In this document: in pieces, positions 41,451 through 50,027 of the stretch | Layout of the letters: each line of letters starts with the position of its first letter | Position numbering within the stretch: the first letter of the stretch is position 1 | NCBI RefSeq assembly: GCF_001612615.1 | Contig: NZ_BDAU01000035.1 | Coordinates: 54,772 to 118,771, forward strand | DNA: 64,000 nt | Direction of reading: 5' to 3' | Origin: Nocardia amikacinitolerans NBRC 108937 | Lineage (GTDB): Bacteria > Actinomycetota > Actinomycetes > Mycobacteriales > Mycobacteriaceae | Made by a program: the position numbers and the translations under genes | The notes under the pieces: generated by a model | Databases searched by the model: none | The model's input: the letters and a program-made list of their open reading frames with translations, nothing else | What the model was told of the DNA's origin: nothing

Positions 41451-44408
41451 GTGGCTCTGTACCGGAAGTACCGACCGGCAACGTTCGCTGAGGTGGTGGG
41501 TCAGGAGCACGTCACCGACCCGCTGAGCACCGCGCTCGACACCGGACGGATCAGTCATGCCTATCTGTTCTCCGGACCACGGGGCTGTGGCAAGACCTCC
41601 TCGGCTCGCATCCTCGCGCGGTCGCTGAACTGCGTGCAGGGCCCGACCTCGCGACCGTGCGGCGTCTGCCCGTCCTGCGTCGCGCTCGGTCCGGGCGGAC
41701 CGGGCAATCTCGACGTCATCGAGCTCGACGCCGCGAGCCACGGCGGTGTCGACGACACCCGCGAGCTGCGCGACCGCGCCTTCTACGCGCCGGCCGAATC
41801 CCGGTACCGCGTCTTCATCGTCGACGAGGCGCACATGGTCACCACCGCGGGCTTCAACGCGCTGCTCAAGATCGTCGAGGAGCCGCCTGCCCACCTGATC
41901 TTCATCTTCGCCACCACCGAGCCCGACAAGGTGCTGCCGACCATCCGCTCGCGCACCCACCACTACCCGTTCCGGCTGCTGCCGCCCGCGACGATGCGCG
42001 GGCTGCTCGGCAAGATCTGCGAACAGGAAGACGTACCGGTCGAGGAAGCGGTGTACCCGTTGGTGATTCGCGCGGGTGGCGGCTCGCCGCGCGACAGCCT
42101 CAGCGTGCTCGACCAGCTGCTCGCGGGCGCCGGGCCGGAGGGCGTCACCTACAACCGCGCGGTCGCGCTGCTCGGCGTCACCGACGTCGCGCTCATCGAC
42201 GACGCCGTGGAGGCACTGGCCGCGGGCGACGGCGCCGCGCTGTTCGGCACCGTGGACAGCGTCATGGAGGCCGGGCACGATCCGCGCCGTTTCGCCGTCG
42301 ACCTGCTCGAGCGCTTCCGCGACCTGATCCTGTTGCGCGCGGTGCCCGACGCCGCCGACCGCGGCCTGGTCACCGGCCCCGGCGACGTGCTCGACCGCAT
42401 GCGCGACCAAGCCCAGCGCATCGGCCCAGGCACCCTCACCCGCTACGCCGAACTGCTGCACGAGGGGCTCGGCGAGATGCGCGGTGCGACCGCACCGCGC
42501 CTGCTGCTCGAGGTCGTCTGCGCCCGCATGCTGCTGCCCTCGGTCTCCGACACCGAATCCGCCACCCTCCAGCGCCTGGAACGACTCGAACGCGGTTTCG
42601 CGGGCGGAGCCGTCGCCCCCCGCCCGCCCACCGCCTCCGCCGCCGACGTGCCCCCCAGCGCCGCGCCCGCTCCGGCCCGCTCACCGGGTGAGCCCTCGCG
42701 CCGCCGTGGTGCGGAGGCGCTCGCCGCGCTGCGCGAGAGCAAGACGCGTGGCGCGAACTCCGGACCGGACGAAAGCGGCACGGTTGCCTCCGGTGGAGCG
42801 GTCGGTCAGGGCAGCCCGGCACCGGACGCCGATGCGCGGGAAGACGTCTCCGTTCACCGGCCCGAGCGGGCTGACGCCGCCGTCGTGGGTGCGCCCATCG
42901 CGCAGCAGGACGCTGTCAGGGCGAACGCGGGCGATACCGGTGTCGAAGCGGGGCAGTCGCCTCCCCGGGCTGCCGACGAGGGCTACGCGAAGGCCGCAAC
43001 CGGGCAGCCCGCACCCGGAGACGGACCCGCCGGGGGGCGAAACACGGCGGCGGTTCACTCCGCGCCAAGCGCCGTCCAGGCCGATGCCGATATCCAGGGC
43101 AACGCGGACGCGCCCGCCGGGCGTTCCGCAGCCTCGCAGGACGGACCCGCCGAAGGCCGCGGCACGGCAGCGGGGGTGCCGGTCGAATCAGCGCCGAGCC
43201 GCGACGCGGCTGGGGCACGTTTGGTCGAGCGGTCCGCGACTACGCCCGGTTCCGCCGAACGTACGGGATATGAAGCGGCGCAAGAGGTTTCCGATGCAGC
43301 GGCCGCTTCCGGTCAAGTGCCCGGGGGCTCGGCGGCGGGTCGCGGGGGTGACGACGTGCCGGGCGCGCGGGCTGCCGCGGGCGCCGAATCGATGGCCGCG
43401 GCGGCGGGTCGCATGGGTGACGATGTGGCGGGCGCGCGGGCTGCTGCGAGCGCCGAATCGGTGGCCGCGGCGGCGGGTCGCGTGGGTGACGATGTGGCGG
43501 CTGCGCGGGCTGCTGCGAGCGCCGAATCGGTGGCCGCGGCGGCGGGTCGCGTGGGTGACGATGTGGCGGCTGCGCGGGCTGCCGCGGGCGCCGAATCGAT
43601 GGCCGCGGCATTGCCGGACGAGCCCGCTGGCGCGATGGGCGGGCCCGCTGGTGTCACGGACGAGCCCGTTGGCGCGCAGGGCGACGAACTGCTGCGGGCC
43701 GTGGAAGGGGCGTGGGCGGAGATCCGGGCCAAGGTTCGGGAGTTCGGGCCGACGGTGCAGGCGTTGCTGTCCGGTGCCTCGGTGGCGCGGGTCGACGGCG
43801 CGGTCATCGTGTTCGCCCATCAGCACGCGCCGCTGGCGCAGCGACTGTCCGATCCGCGCAATGTCGAGGCCGTGCGGTCGGCGGTGCGCGCCGTGCTCGG
43901 CAGCGACCACGAGATCCGGTGGGAGGCGGGCGGTGCGGCGCCGCGTCCGGCGGCGCAGCAGGCGAACCGCGGGCGCGGAGCGGGGGCGGGTGCGGCCGGG
44001 CGCGGTTCGGGCGCGCAGGGCGGACGCGGCGATGGTGGTCCGCCGAAGTTCTCCCGACCCAGTCAGACCAGGGCGAACGCGGCGGGCGACGCACCGGCCC
44101 GTGCGCAGCGGCCCGCCGCCCCCGCGCGATCCGGCGACGACGACATCCCGCCGCCCGACTACCCCGATCTACCGGACGATCCCGGTCCCGGCGACTACGC
44201 GCCGCCGGATCCGATCGGGTACGAAACGACCTCCGGCGGCGCTGGATCCGGCTCGGGTGGGGTGCCAGGCCCGTCGACTCCGGAAGAGGAGCAGGAAATG
44301 CTGGCCGAGGCCGCCAAGCCGGTGGCTCCTGAGGCTCGCCACGACCCCGACGAGGTCGCCCTGGAATTGCTCAGGAGTGAGCTGGGTGCCACACGGCTGG
44401 ATGGTTGA
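41451..44408 (+). CDS. dnaX: DNA polymerase III subunit gamma/tau, with long low-complexity region
   Basis: Clamp-loader ATPase of the replisome, 985 residues, larger than usual (about 600-800). Domain I has Walker A GPRGCGKTSS (42-51), the zinc ligands C61, C70, C73 and C76, VDEAHM Walker B near 125 and the sensor-like TTEPDKVLPTIRSR. The AAA lid and domain III follow to about residue 370. Residues 385-730 are Ala/Gly/Pro/Ser-rich, including four 22-residue repeats of the type GDDVAAARAAASAESVAA (about 629-718). The tau C-terminal domain (GDELLRAVEGAWAEIRAKV) and an acidic tail follow. GTG 41451. No AAAAAAG slippery sequence was seen, so only full-length tau is expected. Confidence 0.97.
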   Translation: MALYRKYRPATFAEVVGQEHVTDPLSTALDTGRISHAYLFSGPRGCGKTSSARILARSLNCVQGPTSRPCGVCPSCVALGPGGPGNLDVIELDAASHGGVDDTRELRDRAFYAPAESRYRVFIVDEAHMVTTAGFNALLKIVEEPPAHLIFIFATTEPDKVLPTIRSRTHHYPFRLLPPATMRGLLGKICEQEDVPVEEAVYPLVIRAGGGSPRDSLSVLDQLLAGAGPEGVTYNRAVALLGVTDVALIDDAVEALAAGDGAALFGTVDSVMEAGHDPRRFAVDLLERFRDLILLRAVPDAADRGLVTGPGDVLDRMRDQAQRIGPGTLTRYAELLHEGLGEMRGATAPRLLLEVVCARMLLPSVSDTESATLQRLERLERGFAGGAVAPRPPTASAADVPPSAAPAPARSPGEPSRRRGAEALAALRESKTRGANSGPDESGTVASGGAVGQGSPAPDADAREDVSVHRPERADAAVVGAPIAQQDAVRANAGDTGVEAGQSPPRAADEGYAKAATGQPAPGDGPAGGRNTAAVHSAPSAVQADADIQGNADAPAGRSAASQDGPAEGRGTAAGVPVESAPSRDAAGARLVERSATTPGSAERTGYEAAQEVSDAAAASGQVPGGSAAGRGGDDVPGARAAAGAESMAAAAGRMGDDVAGARAAASAESVAAAAGRVGDDVAAARAAASAESVAAAAGRVGDDVAAARAAAGAESMAAALPDEPAGAMGGPAGVTDEPVGAQGDELLRAVEGAWAEIRAKVREFGPTVQALLSGASVARVDGAVIVFAHQHAPLAQRLSDPRNVEAVRSAVRAVLGSDHEIRWEAGGAAPRPAAQQANRGRGAGAGAAGRGSGAQGGRGDGGPPKFSRPSQTRANAAGDAPARAQRPAAPARSGDDDIPPPDYPDLPDDPGPGDYAPPDPIGYETTSGGAGSGSGGVPGPSTPEEEQEMLAEAAKPVAPEARHDPDEVALELLRSELGATRLDG
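43335..43604 (+). repeat. 66-bp in-frame repeats within dnaX
   Basis: Four units of 66 bp encode 22-residue repeats of the type GDDVAAARAAASAESVAAAAGR. The middle copies differ by only a few bases. The region lies between the clamp-loader domains and the tau C-terminal domain, so its length can change without loss of function. Confidence 0.9.
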
Positions 44409-44434
44409 CAACCACCGCCTCGAGGACGTTAAGT
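44405..44434 (+). promoter_or_regulatory. Probable promoter of fadA-fadB
   Basis: TTGACA (44405-44410), overlapping the dnaX stop codon, and TTAAGT (44429-44434) are 18 bp apart. The following GTTAAGTTAAC (44428-44438) is a near palindrome and could be an operator. The predicted leader of about 300 bases (44440-44742) holds no gene that I can support. Confidence 0.5.
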
Positions 44435-44742
44435 TAACCGGAGTTCGCACACGACGGTAGTATGAACGGGTGGCCGTGAGCTCCGGTGTGGCGGCGTTCT
44501 ATGGTATGCCCAGGCGTACGGGCGTGTCCGGAACGTGCGTCCGCAGGTGCTTGCCAAGTTTTGTACAGCGTTATGCGGTGCGGGCGACGGGCCCGGAGAC
44601 GGAACCTCGCGTCACCACGCTGGGCCTCGGAGCACGGCAAACTGAATACGGACGGTCGGTCTCATGGCCGGTCGGCGAGGTTACCCGCGGCCGTGCCGCA
44701 CAACGCGGTGCAGGCGCACCCCAAGGAAGGAAACACTCCGAT

Positions 44743-45957
44743 ATGACCACAGAGGCCTACATTTACGAGGCCATCCGCACTCCGCGCGGCCGCGGCAAGA
44801 AGAACGGTTCGCTGCACTCGGTCAAGCCGATCGACCTGACTGTTGGTCTGATCCAGGAGCTGCGCAACCGCTTCCCGAACCTCGACGAGGACCGGATCTC
44901 CGACGTCGTCCTCGGTGTCGTCAGCCCGGTCGGCGACCAGGGCATGGACATCGCGCGCACCGCGGTGACCGTGGCCGGCCTGCCCGACACCGTCGGCGGC
45001 GTCCAGCTGAACCGTTTCTGCGCCTCCGGTCTCGAGGCCGTCAACATCGCCGCCCAGAAGGTGCGCTCCGGCTTCGACGACCTGGTCATCGCCGGTGGCG
45101 TCGAGTCGATGTCGCGCGTCGCCATGGGCTCCGACGGTGGCGCATGGGCCCTCGACCCGGCCACCAACTACGACTCCTACTTCGTTCCGCAGGGTGTCTC
45201 CGCCGACCTGATCGCCACCATCGAGGGCTTCAGCCGCGACGACGTCGACGCCTACGCCGTGCGCTCGCAGGACCTGGCCGCCAAGGCCACCACCGGCGGC
45301 TACTTCGCCAAGTCCATCGTTCCGGTCAAGGACCAGAACGGCCTTGTCGTGCTGGACCGCGACGAGCACATGCGCCCCGGCACCACCGCCCAGGACCTCG
45401 CCAAGCTGCAGCCCTCCTTCGCCATGATCGGCGAGATGGGCGGCTTCGACGCGGTGGCGCTGCAGAAGTTCCACTTCGTGGAGAAGATCAACCACGTGCA
45501 CCACGGCGGCAACAGCTCGGGCATCGTCGACGGCGCCGCGCTGGTGCTGATCGGCTCCGAGGAGGCCGGTAAGGCTTCGGGCCTGACTCCGCGTGCGCGC
45601 GTCGTCGCGACCGCCACCAGTGGCGCCGACTCCACCATCATGCTGACCGGTCCCACCCCGGCCGCCAAGAAGGCGCTGGCCAAGGCGGGTCTGACCCTCG
45701 ACGACATGGACCTGGTCGAGATCAACGAGGCGTTCGCCTCCGTGGTGCTGAAGTTCCAGAAGGACCTGAACATCCCGGACGAGAAGCTGAACGTCAACGG
45801 CGGCGCCATCGCGATGGGCCACCCGCTTGGCGCCACCGGCGCGATGATCACCGGCACCATGGTCGACGAGCTGGAGCGCCGCAACGGCCGCTACGCGCTG
45901 ATCACCCTGTGCATCGGCGGCGGCATGGGCGTCGCGACCATCATCGAGCGGGTCTGA
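44743..45957 (+). CDS. fadA: Acetyl-CoA acyltransferase (thiolase) of beta-oxidation
   Basis: A 404-residue thiolase: final step of fatty-acid beta-oxidation, cleaving 3-ketoacyl-CoA with CoA. The acyl-accepting Cys is in LNRFCASGLEAV (residue 93), the His in GAIAMGHPLGATGA and the second Cys in LCIGGGMG near the C-terminus. The start is ATG 44743 with AAGGAAGG upstream. It is followed 40 bp on by fadB, so they form the two-subunit trifunctional enzyme, as in Rv0859-Rv0860. The promoter overlaps the dnaX end. Confidence 0.96.
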   Translation: MTTEAYIYEAIRTPRGRGKKNGSLHSVKPIDLTVGLIQELRNRFPNLDEDRISDVVLGVVSPVGDQGMDIARTAVTVAGLPDTVGGVQLNRFCASGLEAVNIAAQKVRSGFDDLVIAGGVESMSRVAMGSDGGAWALDPATNYDSYFVPQGVSADLIATIEGFSRDDVDAYAVRSQDLAAKATTGGYFAKSIVPVKDQNGLVVLDRDEHMRPGTTAQDLAKLQPSFAMIGEMGGFDAVALQKFHFVEKINHVHHGGNSSGIVDGAALVLIGSEEAGKASGLTPRARVVATATSGADSTIMLTGPTPAAKKALAKAGLTLDDMDLVEINEAFASVVLKFQKDLNIPDEKLNVNGGAIAMGHPLGATGAMITGTMVDELERRNGRYALITLCIGGGMGVATIIERV

Positions 45958-45997
45958 TCCCCAACCGACAGCTGAGAATTCAAGGAGACACAGAGCT

Positions 45998-48148
45998 GTG
46001 AGCGAAACCAACATGATCGGTTGGGAGCAGGATTCGGACGGCATCGTCGTACTGACGATGGACGACCCGAACCAGGGCGCCAACACGATGAACGAGCTGT
46101 ACAAGACGTCGATGACCGCGACCGTCGACCGGCTCGAGGCCGAGAAGGACAGCATCACCGGTGTGGTGCTGACCTCCGCGAAGAAGACCTTCTTCGCAGG
46201 CGGCGACCTGAAGAACATGATGAAGGTCGGCCCGGAAGACGGCCAGGCCCTCATGGACGAGCTCGGCACCATCAAGAGCGCCCTGCGTCGCCTGGAGCAG
46301 CTGGGCAAGCCGGTCGTCGCCGCCATCAACGGCGCCGCGCTCGGCGGTGGCCTGGAGATCGCGCTGGCGTGTCACTACCGCATCGCCGCCGACGTCCCCG
46401 GCTCGCAGATCGGTCTGCCGGAGGCCACCCTCGGCCTGCTGCCCGCGGGCGGCGGCATCATCCGCACCGTGCGCATGCTCGGCCTGCAGAACGCACTGAT
46501 GCAGGTGCTGCTGCAGGGCCAGCGCAACAAGCCGGCAAAGGCCAAGGAGATCGGCCTGGTCAACGAGCTGGTCGGTTCCGTCGAGGAGCTCGTCCCCGCC
46601 GCCAAGGCGTGGATCAAGGCCAACCCCGAGGGCGGCATGCAGCCGTGGGACAAGAAGGGCTTCAAGATCCCGGGCGGCACTCCGTCGACCCCGGCCTTCG
46701 CCGCCAACCTCCCGGCCTTCCCCGCCAACCTGCGCAAGCAGATCAAGGGCGCGAACATGCCCGCGCCGCGCGCCATCATGGCCGCCGCGGTCGAGGGCGC
46801 GCAGGTCGACATCGACAACGCCTCGCTCATCGAGTCGCGTTACTTCGTCAACCTGCTGACCGGCCCGGTCGCGAAGAACATGATCCAGGCGTTCTTCTTC
46901 GATCTGCAGTCGATCAACAACGGCGGCTCGCGTCCGAAGGACGTGCCGAAGAAGGAGATCAAGAAGATCGGCGTGCTCGGCGCGGGCATGATGGGCGCGG
47001 GCATCGCGTACGTCTCCGCCAAGGCCGGCTACGAGGTCGTGCTCAAGGACGTCACCATCGAGGCGGCCGAGCGCGGCAAGAACTACTCCGAGAAGATCGA
47101 GGCCAAGGCCCTCTCCCGCGGCAAGACCACCGAGGAGAAGTCCAAGGCGCTGCTGGACCGGATCAAGCCGTCCGCCGACGCGGCCGACTTCGCGGGCGTG
47201 GACTTCGTGATCGAGGCCGTCTTCGAGAACACCGAGCTCAAGCACAAGGTGTTCCAGGAGATCGAGGACATCGTCACCCCCGACGCGCTGCTCGGCTCGA
47301 ACACCTCCACCCTGCCGATCACCGGTCTCGCGACCGGCGTGAAGCGCCAGGAGGACTTCATCGGCATCCACTTCTTCTCGCCGGTCGACAAGATGCCGCT
47401 GGTGGAGATCATCAAGGGTGAGAAGACCTCGGACGAGGCGCTGGCCCGGGTGTTCGACTACACCCTCGCGATCAAGAAGACCCCGATCGTCGTCAACGAC
47501 AGCCGCGGCTTCTTCACCTCGCGCGTGATCGGCACCTTCGTCAACGAGGCGATCGCCATGCTCGGCGAGGGCATCGAGCCCGCGACCATCGAGCAGGCGG
47601 GCTCGCAGGCGGGCTACCCGGCCGCGCCGCTGCAGCTGTCGGACGAGCTGAACATGAAGCTCATGCTGAAGATCGCCAAGGAGACCGAAGAGGCCATCGC
47701 CCGCGGTGACGCCACCATGGGCAAGAAGCGGCACCCGGCCATCGACGTCATCGAGTACATGGTGAACGAGGGTCGTCCGGGTCGCCTGGAGAAGGCCGGC
47801 TTCTACGAGTACGACGAGAACGGCAAGCGGACCGGTCTGTGGCCGGGCCTGCGCGAGCACTTCAAGTCGGTCACCGACTTCAACGTGCCGATCCAGGACC
47901 TGATCGACCGCATGCTGTTCATCGAGGCGATCGAGACCCAGAAGTGCTTCGACGAGGGTGTGCTCGAGACCACCGCCGACGCCAACATCGGCTCGATCTT
48001 CGGCATCGGCTACCCGGCCTGGACCGGTGGTGTGCACCAGTTCATCGTCGGTTACCCGGGCGGCCAGGAAGCCTTCGTCGCTCGCGCCGACGAGCTGAAG
48101 GCCAAGTTCGGCGACCGCTTCGAGGTTCCCGCCTCGCTGCGCAAGTAA
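45998..48148 (+). CDS. fadB: Fatty-acid oxidation complex alpha subunit (enoyl-CoA hydratase/3-hydroxyacyl-CoA dehydrogenase)
   Basis: A 716-residue bifunctional enzyme. Residues 1-300 form the enoyl-CoA hydratase: SAKKTFFAGGDLKNM, then NGAALGGGLEIALACHYRIA, then a conserved ELVGSVEEL-type region. The NAD-binding dehydrogenase begins at about residue 325 with GAGMMGAGIAYVSAKAGYEV and carries LGSNTSTLPITGLA and FIGIHFFSPVDKMPLVEII. A C-terminal dehydrogenase half ends the protein. Together with FadA it runs three steps of beta-oxidation. GTG 45998 with AAGGAG eleven bases upstream. A strong terminator follows. Confidence 0.96.
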   Translation: MSETNMIGWEQDSDGIVVLTMDDPNQGANTMNELYKTSMTATVDRLEAEKDSITGVVLTSAKKTFFAGGDLKNMMKVGPEDGQALMDELGTIKSALRRLEQLGKPVVAAINGAALGGGLEIALACHYRIAADVPGSQIGLPEATLGLLPAGGGIIRTVRMLGLQNALMQVLLQGQRNKPAKAKEIGLVNELVGSVEELVPAAKAWIKANPEGGMQPWDKKGFKIPGGTPSTPAFAANLPAFPANLRKQIKGANMPAPRAIMAAAVEGAQVDIDNASLIESRYFVNLLTGPVAKNMIQAFFFDLQSINNGGSRPKDVPKKEIKKIGVLGAGMMGAGIAYVSAKAGYEVVLKDVTIEAAERGKNYSEKIEAKALSRGKTTEEKSKALLDRIKPSADAADFAGVDFVIEAVFENTELKHKVFQEIEDIVTPDALLGSNTSTLPITGLATGVKRQEDFIGIHFFSPVDKMPLVEIIKGEKTSDEALARVFDYTLAIKKTPIVVNDSRGFFTSRVIGTFVNEAIAMLGEGIEPATIEQAGSQAGYPAAPLQLSDELNMKLMLKIAKETEEAIARGDATMGKKRHPAIDVIEYMVNEGRPGRLEKAGFYEYDENGKRTGLWPGLREHFKSVTDFNVPIQDLIDRMLFIEAIETQKCFDEGVLETTADANIGSIFGIGYPAWTGGVHQFIVGYPGGQEAFVARADELKAKFGDRFEVPASLRK

Positions 48149-48180
48149 TCGCGCCGCGTAGGTAGTTACGCAACGGCGAA

Positions 48181-48213
48181 GCCCGCCACCGCTTTTCGCG
48201 GTGGCGGGCTTTC
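48181..48213 (+). terminator. Terminator of the fadA-fadB operon
   Basis: GCCCGCCACCGC (48181-48192) pairs perfectly with GCGGTGGCGGGC (48198-48209), followed by TTTC. This is a classical intrinsic terminator 33 bp after the fadB stop. Confidence 0.9.
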
Positions 48214-48281
48214 GCCGTCTCTCGGCCGGATTTCCGATGGAGTTCACCGCGCCGTCCGCGAGTGCCGATACCGTGTGGCTC

Positions 48282-49367
48282 GTGCGCAGCAAGATCGGAC
48301 TCCTTCTCGCCGCCGCGGCATCGGTCGTCGCGATGCCCGCCGCACAGGCGGAACCGAATGTGCGGCTGTTGGGTCAGCAGATCCTGCCGCACGGCATGGA
48401 CTTTCACGGAACCACCGTCGGCGGGCTTTCCGGCATCGACTATCGGCCCGCCACCGACGAGTACGTGCTGATCAGCGACGACCGCTCGGAACGCGCACCC
48501 GCCCGCGGTTACACGGTCCGCTTCACCGTCGACGACCAAGGCGTCGGCCCGGTGACATTCACCGGGACTCGGCCGCTGCGCACTGCGGACGGCGGCTTGT
48601 ACCCACCGAAATCCGTTGACCCCGAGGAGATTCGGGTCGACCCGTGGACCGGTGACTACTTCTGGACCCAGGAGGGCGAGCGCGCGGGCGACGTGCTCAT
48701 CGATCCGGCCGTGCGCGTCGCGCGGCCGGACGGGACGTTCGTTGCCGAACTGCCGATCCCGGACAACGAGCGGATGCGGCCGGATTCCGGGCCGCGCCGC
48801 AACGCGGTGCTGGAGGCCGCCACCTTCGCCGCGGGCGGCGCGCTGTTCGTCACGGCCGTCGAGGGGCCGCTGCTCCAAGACGGACCCGAGGCGACCGTGA
48901 GCTCGGGCGCGATCTCGCGCATCACCGTGCGGGCGCGGTCCGGACCGCTGCTCGCGCAGTACGCGTACCCGATGGAGCCGGTGTTCGCCGTGTCGCGGCC
49001 CGAGCCCGGGCGCGGCGGCAACGGCGTCGCCTCGATCCTGGCCGCCGACCCGCTCGACCCGACGAAGTTCTTGGTGCTCGAGCGCGCGTTCGTGGACGGT
49101 GTCGGCACCAAGATCCGCGTCTACGAGGCCGACATCGCGGGCGCGACCAACGTGCTCGATGCTCCGCTCGGCAACGCGCGTCCGGTCGCCAAACGGCTGC
49201 TCGTCGACCTGCACAACGTCGGCCTCTCGCACATCGACAACATCGAGGGCATGACATGGGGACCGCGGCTGCCGTCCGGCGAGCGGACGCTGGTGCTGGT
49301 CAGTGACGACAACTTCGCCGAGAACCAGATCACCCAGATCGTCGCGCTCGCGGTGCGCCGAGTCTAG
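48282..49367 (+). CDS. Secreted phytase-like esterase (esterase-like activity of phytase family)
   Basis: A 361-residue secreted beta-propeller. From GTG 48282 the signal peptide VRSKIGLLLAAAASVVAMPAAQA is typical. The mature part has GGLSGIDYRPATDEYVLISD, EEIRVDPWTGDYFWTQEGER and LSHIDNIEGMTWGPRLPSGE, the blade repeats of the family also found in bacterial phytases. Its substrate is uncertain; phosphate ester release is possible. Other starts upstream (GTG 48273, ATG 48237) would put extra residues before the signal peptide. The 3' end overlaps the convergent MarR gene by four bases. Confidence 0.85.
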   Translation: MRSKIGLLLAAAASVVAMPAAQAEPNVRLLGQQILPHGMDFHGTTVGGLSGIDYRPATDEYVLISDDRSERAPARGYTVRFTVDDQGVGPVTFTGTRPLRTADGGLYPPKSVDPEEIRVDPWTGDYFWTQEGERAGDVLIDPAVRVARPDGTFVAELPIPDNERMRPDSGPRRNAVLEAATFAAGGALFVTAVEGPLLQDGPEATVSSGAISRITVRARSGPLLAQYAYPMEPVFAVSRPEPGRGGNGVASILAADPLDPTKFLVLERAFVDGVGTKIRVYEADIAGATNVLDAPLGNARPVAKRLLVDLHNVGLSHIDNIEGMTWGPRLPSGERTLVLVSDDNFAENQITQIVALAVRRV

Positions 49368-49807
49368 GCGCGAAGTTCTTCGGCCGCTTCGACGTACGCG
49401 TCCGCGGCCTTGCGGAAGTAGTCGAGCAGGAGTTCGCGCTCTTCTGGGCGATAGCCGCCGAGAATTTCACCGATGCGCTTGCGGGCGGGGCCGAGCACAC
49501 GGTCGAGGTCGGCGGGCGGGTCGACCAGTTCGACGGTGAGCTTGCGACGGTCACCGGGCACCGGAATCCGGCGCACGTATCCAGCCTGCTCCAGCCGGTC
49601 GATCAGCCGAGTGGTCGGCCCGGTGGTCAGCCCCGTGCGCGCGCCGAGTTCGCCGGGCGTCATCGGGCCCGCGAGCTGCAGGATGGTGAGCGCGTAGCCG
49701 TCGGTCGCGCCCAAATCCACCGCTCGCGCCGCGGTTTGACTGTGCAACACGATCGCGCTCAGGTAGCGGCGATAGACCGCGTTCGCCTCCGATTGCTCAC
49801 TCGACAC
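49364..49807 (-). CDS. MarR family transcriptional regulator
   Basis: A 147-residue winged-helix protein. From GTG 49807, behind GGAGGTG, it reads SSEQSEANAVYRRYLSAIV. The recognition region is GELGARTGLTTGPTTRLIDR (about residues 52-71), and the wing RRIPVPGDRRKLTVEL follows. MarR proteins respond to phenolics, drugs or redox signals. It is divergent from the PknK-like kinase across 220 bp with no obvious palindrome, and its 3' end overlaps the convergent esterase gene by four bases. Confidence 0.9.
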   Translation of the reverse strand: MSSEQSEANAVYRRYLSAIVLHSQTAARAVDLGATDGYALTILQLAGPMTPGELGARTGLTTGPTTRLIDRLEQAGYVRRIPVPGDRRKLTVELVDPPADLDRVLGPARKRIGEILGGYRPEERELLLDYFRKAADAYVEAAEELRA

Positions 49808-50027
49808 GAACACCTCCGGTGACTCTTCGACAACGAAGAGATACCAGATCGAAGGGTCGCCGCGAGGCGGAAACGAAGCTGGGGCAATCTTCACCCGTCC
49901 GGCCCCGCACCGCGCTACGTTGGAGTATGCGCAGACAATTCGGACACCAGGTCGGCACCGGTGCCCGATGTCGGCGTGTTCCACGATCGCCGGTGACGCC
50001 GATTCGATGTGCATTCGAGGTGGTCAC

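Noticed and set aside
41451..44408. Programmed frameshift giving a short DnaX gamma form
   Set aside because: No A-rich slippery heptamer with hairpin was found in the expected place.
45980..48292. 770-residue open frame antisense to fadB
   Set aside because: fadB is unmistakable on the plus strand; the antisense protein is compositionally biased and matches no family.
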